Origin: Pseudomonadota bacterium
Lineage (GTDB): Bacteria > Pseudomonadota > Alphaproteobacteria > Rhodospirillales > Magnetospirillaceae
Reading direction: 5' to 3'
DNA length: 9,449 nt
Assembly: GCA_023437865.1 (NCBI GenBank)
Contig: JAEZFE010000557.1
Location: 1-9,449, forward strand
Shown here: one piece after another, positions 6,532-9,449 of the stretch
Layout: each line of letters opens with the position of its first letter
How positions within the stretch are numbered: the stretch's first letter is position 1
Notes under the pieces: generated by a model
The model's database searches: none
What the model was told of the DNA's origin: nothing
What the model saw: the letters and a program-made list of their open reading frames with translations, nothing else
Made by a program: the position numbers and the translations under genes

Positions 6532-6555
6532 CCATCTTTGGATTCAACTGGCGCC

Positions 6556-7539
6556 ATGGATAGGACAGCTTTGTTCCGCGCCGATGCGTCGCCCCGTTTG
6601 GGGGCGGGCCATGTCATGCGCTGCCTGACGCTGGCCGATGCCCTGGCGTCGCGCGGGTGGCGCTGCGCGTTCGATAGCGCCGAGGGCACCGAGGCCATTG
6701 TGCCTGCGGTGCGCCGCTACATGACGTCCGTCACCGGTCCGATGGACCTGGTGGTGGTGGACCATTACGGCCTGGATGCCGCGTATGAACGTGGCTGGCG
6801 AGACCGCGCCCGCCGCATCCTCATCATCGACGACCTGGCCGATCGACACCATGAGTGCGACCTGCTGCTCGATCAGACCTGGGGGCGTGGGGCAGGGGAT
6901 TACGCTGGCCTGGTTCCCGCCCATTGCCGCGTGATGACCGGCAGCCGCTATTGCCTGTTGCGGCCCGGCTTCGCCGCCCATCGCCCGGCTGCCCTGGCGC
7001 GCCCCCGTGATCGTGTGGGTTCGGTCGTTGTCAGCCTGGGTGGCACCGACCCCGGCAACGCCACCTGCCGGGTCCTCGGCGCGCTGGCTTCCTTGCAGGC
7101 CGAGATCCACGTGGTCATGGGGCGCGGCGCCTGCCACCTCGATCAGGTGCGCGCCGCCGTCGCGCGCCTGCCCCATGGTCGGCTTCATGTGGATGTGGCG
7201 CACATGGACGCCCTGTTGGCTGGCGCCGACTTCGCCGTCGGCGCCGCTGGCACCAGCGCGTGGGAGCGCTGCTGCCTGGGCGTGCCCACACTGCTGCTGG
7301 TGCTGGTGGACAACCAGCGCCTCGTCGCGAGCAATTTGGAGCAGGCGGGGGCCGCGCGCATCGTCGCCGAATCGGCCATGCTCGACCCCGCCCGATTGCG
7401 TGCGGCTATCGAAGATTTGAAGCAGGCCGGCGCCCTGGCCCGCATGTCGAGCGCCGCCGCCGCCATCTGCGACGGCCTCGGCGCCGACCGCCTGTGTTCT
7501 GCCATCGAAGATCTGTTCGCCTCGGAGGGAAGAGAATGA
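6556..7539 (+). CDS. pseG: UDP-2,4-diacetamido-2,4,6-trideoxy-beta-L-altropyranose hydrolase, PseG
   Basis: 327 aa. PseG removes UDP from the acetylated altrose nucleotide, the fourth step, giving the free sugar used by PseI. Start: ATG at 6556, which puts the conserved 'FRADASPRLGAGHVMRCLTL' at residues 7-26; a TTG 18 bases upstream is possible but unneeded. His19 of 'GAGH' corresponds to the catalytic His of Campylobacter PseG. Other marks of this GT-B-like hydrolase: 'VVVDHYGLD' (66-74), 'IDDLADR' (91-97), 'CDLLLDQT' (101-108), 'VSLGGTDPGN' (159-168) and 'GAAGTSAWE' (229-237), the uridine/phosphate-binding face. The stop codon overlaps the pseI start as ATGA. Confidence 0.95.
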   Translation: MDRTALFRADASPRLGAGHVMRCLTLADALASRGWRCAFDSAEGTEAIVPAVRRYMTSVTGPMDLVVVDHYGLDAAYERGWRDRARRILIIDDLADRHHECDLLLDQTWGRGAGDYAGLVPAHCRVMTGSRYCLLRPGFAAHRPAALARPRDRVGSVVVSLGGTDPGNATCRVLGALASLQAEIHVVMGRGACHLDQVRAAVARLPHGRLHVDVAHMDALLAGADFAVGAAGTSAWERCCLGVPTLLLVLVDNQRLVASNLEQAGAARIVAESAMLDPARLRAAIEDLKQAGALARMSSAAAAICDGLGADRLCSAIEDLFASEGRE

Positions 7540-8579
7540 CCCGCCAGATCACCATTGCCGGCCGGCCCATCGGCCCCGGCCACCCGCCCTACATTATTGC
7601 TGAGCTGTCAGCCAACCATAACGGCGAGCTGGCGCGGGCGCTGGAACTGGTGGATGCGGCGGCCGCGGCAGGGGTGGACGCAATAAAGCTGCAGACGCTT
7701 CGGCCCGACGCCATCACTATCGACCATGACGGCGACCAGTTCATCGTCAAGGGTGGCGCGTGGGACGGGCGGCGGCTGTTCGACCTCTACGCCGAGGCGC
7801 AGACCCCGTGGGAATGGCACGAAGCATTGTTTGCCAAGGGCCGCGAATTGGGCGTCACCGTGTTCAGCTCGCCCTTCGACCACAAGGCGGTGGAGTTCCT
7901 GCACGGCCTGGACGTGCCGGCCTTCAAGGTCGCGTCGTTCGAGATGGTGGATCTGCCGCTGATCGAGCGCATCGCCCAATGCGGTAAGCCGGTCATCATG
8001 TCTACCGGCATGGGCGACTTGGGCCAGATCGGTGAAGCGGTGGACGCGGCGCGCGGCGGGGACGGCCTAGCCCTGCTGCATTGCGTCAGCGCCTATCCGG
8101 CGCGGCCCGAGGAAGCCAATCTGCGCACCATTCCCCACCTCGCCGATGCCTTCGACACGGTGGTAGGCCTATCGGACCATACGCTCGGCATCGGCGTGGC
8201 GGTGGCTTCGGTGGCGTTGGGCGCCTCCATCATCGAGAAGCACTTCACCTTGCGCCGTGCCGATGGCGGGCTGGATTCCGAATTCTCGTTGGAGCCTGCC
8301 GAGATGGCCGAACTGGTCCGCCAGTGCCGCGCCGCCTGGGCCGCCCTGGGCCGGGTCAATTACGCCCTGGAGGAGGGCGAGCAAGGCAACGTGGCGTTCC
8401 GCCGCTCGCTCTACGTGGTAGCCGACGTGGCCGCTGGAACCGTTATCACCGAGGACATAGTCCGCTCCATCCGCCCCGGCTTCGGCCTGGCGCCCAAGCA
8501 CCTCAAGGACCTGCTGGGCCGGCGGGTGCGGCGAGATCTCGCGCGCGGCACGCCGTTCGACTGGGGCATGGTAGAATAG
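7536..8579 (+). CDS. pseI: Pseudaminic acid synthase, PseI
   Basis: 347 aa, full family length. It condenses 2,4-diacetamido-2,4,6-trideoxy-L-altrose with phosphoenolpyruvate to give pseudaminic acid. The NeuB-like TIM barrel shows 'IAELSANHNG' (21-30), 'IKLQT' (50-54), 'FSSPFD' (110-115), 'KVASFE' (131-136), 'MSTGM' (155-159), 'HCVSAYP' (182-188), 'GLSDHTLG' (211-218) and 'EKHFT' (234-238). A C-terminal antifreeze-like SAF domain covers roughly 283-340. 'AELSANHNG' rather than 'EIGxNHNG' and 'KLQT' rather than 'KFQ' favour PseI over sialic or legionaminic acid synthases. The start is set by GGAGG (7524-7528) 7 bases upstream of the ATG, which overlaps the pseG stop. It is the last gene of the plus-strand operon and ends 9 bases from convergent mipZ. 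Confidence 0.95.
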   Translation: MTRQITIAGRPIGPGHPPYIIAELSANHNGELARALELVDAAAAAGVDAIKLQTLRPDAITIDHDGDQFIVKGGAWDGRRLFDLYAEAQTPWEWHEALFAKGRELGVTVFSSPFDHKAVEFLHGLDVPAFKVASFEMVDLPLIERIAQCGKPVIMSTGMGDLGQIGEAVDAARGGDGLALLHCVSAYPARPEEANLRTIPHLADAFDTVVGLSDHTLGIGVAVASVALGASIIEKHFTLRRADGGLDSEFSLEPAEMAELVRQCRAAWAALGRVNYALEEGEQGNVAFRRSLYVVADVAAGTVITEDIVRSIRPGFGLAPKHLKDLLGRRVRRDLARGTPFDWGMVE

Positions 8580-8588
8580 CGCCCTCGG

Positions 8589-9395
8589 TCACACCGCCTC
8601 GGCGGAAGTTTTCATGCCAATGGCATCGACCAGCGCGCGCAATTCCTGCCGCGCCGCCACATGGCTCATGTTCAGCTCAAAGCCTGCGATCCTGTGGCGC
8701 AGGTCCAGGAGCGTCAGCCCCTCGAGGAACATGGACCGGTAGATCACGCGCTCGCCCAAGCCGGCCACCACGCGAAAGCCGATGCGTCGCGACAGATCCG
8801 CCAGCAGCTTTTCCATGCTCTGCTTATTGCGGGCGTCGAGATGGGCCAGGCGGTTGCGCAGCACGATCCAGTCCACCACCGCCCTCTCGCCGCGCATGGC
8901 CCGGGTCTTCTTGGTTTCCCACACCATCTCGGCATAGTGGCTGGGGCGCACGATCTTCATGCTCTGGGGATCGACGCGGGCGAGTACGTCGAGGTCCACC
9001 AAGCTGTCGTTCAGGGGCGTAACCAGCGTATCGGCAAAGGAATGGCCCAGCCGCGACAGGTAATGGTCGGAACCGGGGGTGTCGATGACCACCACGTCAT
9101 GGCTGGCGGTCAACCGCCGCACGCTCTCCATCAGGCGCGCCTCGTCGGCGGCGCGGTCGTCGGTGGGCGGCAGCGCCACATGATCGGGCACCTGCAGCCC
9201 CAGCTCGGCGAAGTCCTTGCGGGCCTTGCGGTTCTGGATGTAGCGGGTCAGCGTCGCCTGCCGCGCGTCGATGTCGATGGAGCCGACCGACAACCCCTGG
9301 CCGAGCAGACCGACGATGAGGTGCATGGACACGGTGGACTTGCCGGTGCCGCCCTTCTCGTTGCCGGCGCCGATGACATGCGCTTTCTTGCTCAC
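8589..9395 (-). CDS. mipZ: Division plane positioning ATPase MipZ
   Basis: 268 aa from GTG at 9393-9395. MipZ is a ParA/MinD-family ATPase of Alphaproteobacteria that binds ParB at origins, forms a bipolar gradient on the nucleoid and blocks FtsZ polymerisation away from midcell. Visible: deviant Walker A 'NEKGGTGKST' (12-21), 'SIDIDARQ' (39-46), Walker B 'VVVIDTPG' (101-108), 'VTPLNDSLVDLDVLARVDP' (125-143), 'DWIVLRNRLAHLDARNK' (175-191) and 'ERVIYRSMFLEGLTLLDL' (215-232). The last two blocks separate MipZ from ordinary ParA/Soj proteins. The first 9 codons of the longer TTG-started frame are a G-rich ribosome-binding region, so GTG is preferred. It is convergent with pseI and probably functionally unrelated to the flagellin genes. 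The upstream gene, if any, is outside the window. Confidence 0.95.
   Translation of the reverse strand: MSKKAHVIGAGNEKGGTGKSTVSMHLIVGLLGQGLSVGSIDIDARQATLTRYIQNRKARKDFAELGLQVPDHVALPPTDDRAADEARLMESVRRLTASHDVVVIDTPGSDHYLSRLGHSFADTLVTPLNDSLVDLDVLARVDPQSMKIVRPSHYAEMVWETKKTRAMRGERAVVDWIVLRNRLAHLDARNKQSMEKLLADLSRRIGFRVVAGLGERVIYRSMFLEGLTLLDLRHRIAGFELNMSHVAARQELRALVDAIGMKTSAEAV
8594..8610 (+). terminator. Weak candidate terminator of the pse operon, inside mipZ
   Basis: CCGC/GCGG (8594-8597, 8602-8605) forms a 4-bp GC stem with a 4-base loop, followed by AAGTTTT. It lies just after the pseI stop and within the last codons of mipZ. The stem is short and the T run minimal, so efficiency is doubtful; no better terminator was seen in this tight junction. 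Confidence 0.22.
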
Positions 9396-9397
9396 GA

Positions 9398-9412
9398 CTC
9401 CCCCCTCCCCCC
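9398..9412 (-). promoter_or_regulatory. G-rich ribosome-binding region deciding the mipZ start
   Basis: On the minus strand GGGGGGAGGGGGGAG lies immediately before the GTG start. The internal GGAGG is well placed for GTG at 9395 and would make no sense as coding sequence (Arg-Gly-Glu-Gly-Gly) of a conserved ParA-family N-terminus. It is an unusually long G run, able in principle to form G-rich secondary structure. Confidence 0.55.
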
Positions 9413-9449
9413 GACCGCGCAATCATGGAACGCCGCGCCGCCCGCCGGC

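Noticed and set aside
6538..6555. TTG start adding six residues to PseG
   Set aside because: The ATG at 6556 places the conserved N-terminal strand at the normal distance from the start, and TTG has no better ribosome-binding site.
9425..9449. Possible divergent plus-strand gene beginning with ATG at 9425
   Set aside because: Only eight Arg/Ala-rich codons are visible and no ribosome-binding site precedes it, so nothing supports it.

Overview
The window looks like a piece of a GC-rich alphaproteobacterial chromosome, most likely Rhodospirillales and Magnetospirillum-like. The signs are a FlaF-type flagellin regulator, a MipZ division-site ATPase (both essentially alphaproteobacterial families), a short flagellin with the 'SAIDDAVRYFQAKSL' variant of the N-terminal motif, and high GC at third codon positions. 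I saw no mobile element, tRNA, rRNA or CRISPR array. No gene-free stretch exceeds 300 bases; the longest is about 230 (2506-2733).

Left half, minus strand, in transcription order: pseB (first enzyme of pseudaminic acid synthesis), then a 308-aa flagellin closed by a strong intrinsic terminator. Next comes a second unit of flaF, a 631-aa TPR plus GT41-like glycosyltransferase that overlaps flaF by 4 bases, and the first 55 codons of a probable Maf-type motility accessory factor running off the left edge. The TPR/GT resembles the flagellin glycosyltransferase FlmG of Caulobacter.

Right half, plus strand, starting divergently from pseB: an unannotated-looking 361-aa protein with flagellin-like terminal helices, then pseH (GNAT acetyltransferase), pseG (nucleotide-sugar hydrolase) and pseI (pseudaminic acid synthase). 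These four genes are packed as one operon, with joints of 0 bases, 24 bases and a 4-base overlap. pseI ends 9 bases from the end of the convergent mipZ gene, which sets the cell-division plane and is probably unrelated to flagellar modification.

Together the region reads as a flagellin production and glycosylation island: flagellin, its post-transcriptional regulator FlaF, four of the six steps that make CMP-pseudaminic acid (PseB, PseH, PseG, PseI), and one or two candidate glycosyltransferases to attach it. PseC (aminotransferase) and PseF (CMP-transferase) are not in the window. The two most interesting points are the cryptic flagellin-like protein heading the sugar operon, and the GT41-like enzyme, which lacks the usual nucleotide-phosphate-binding triad of UDP-GlcNAc-using relatives and so may use another donor such as CMP-pseudaminic acid.
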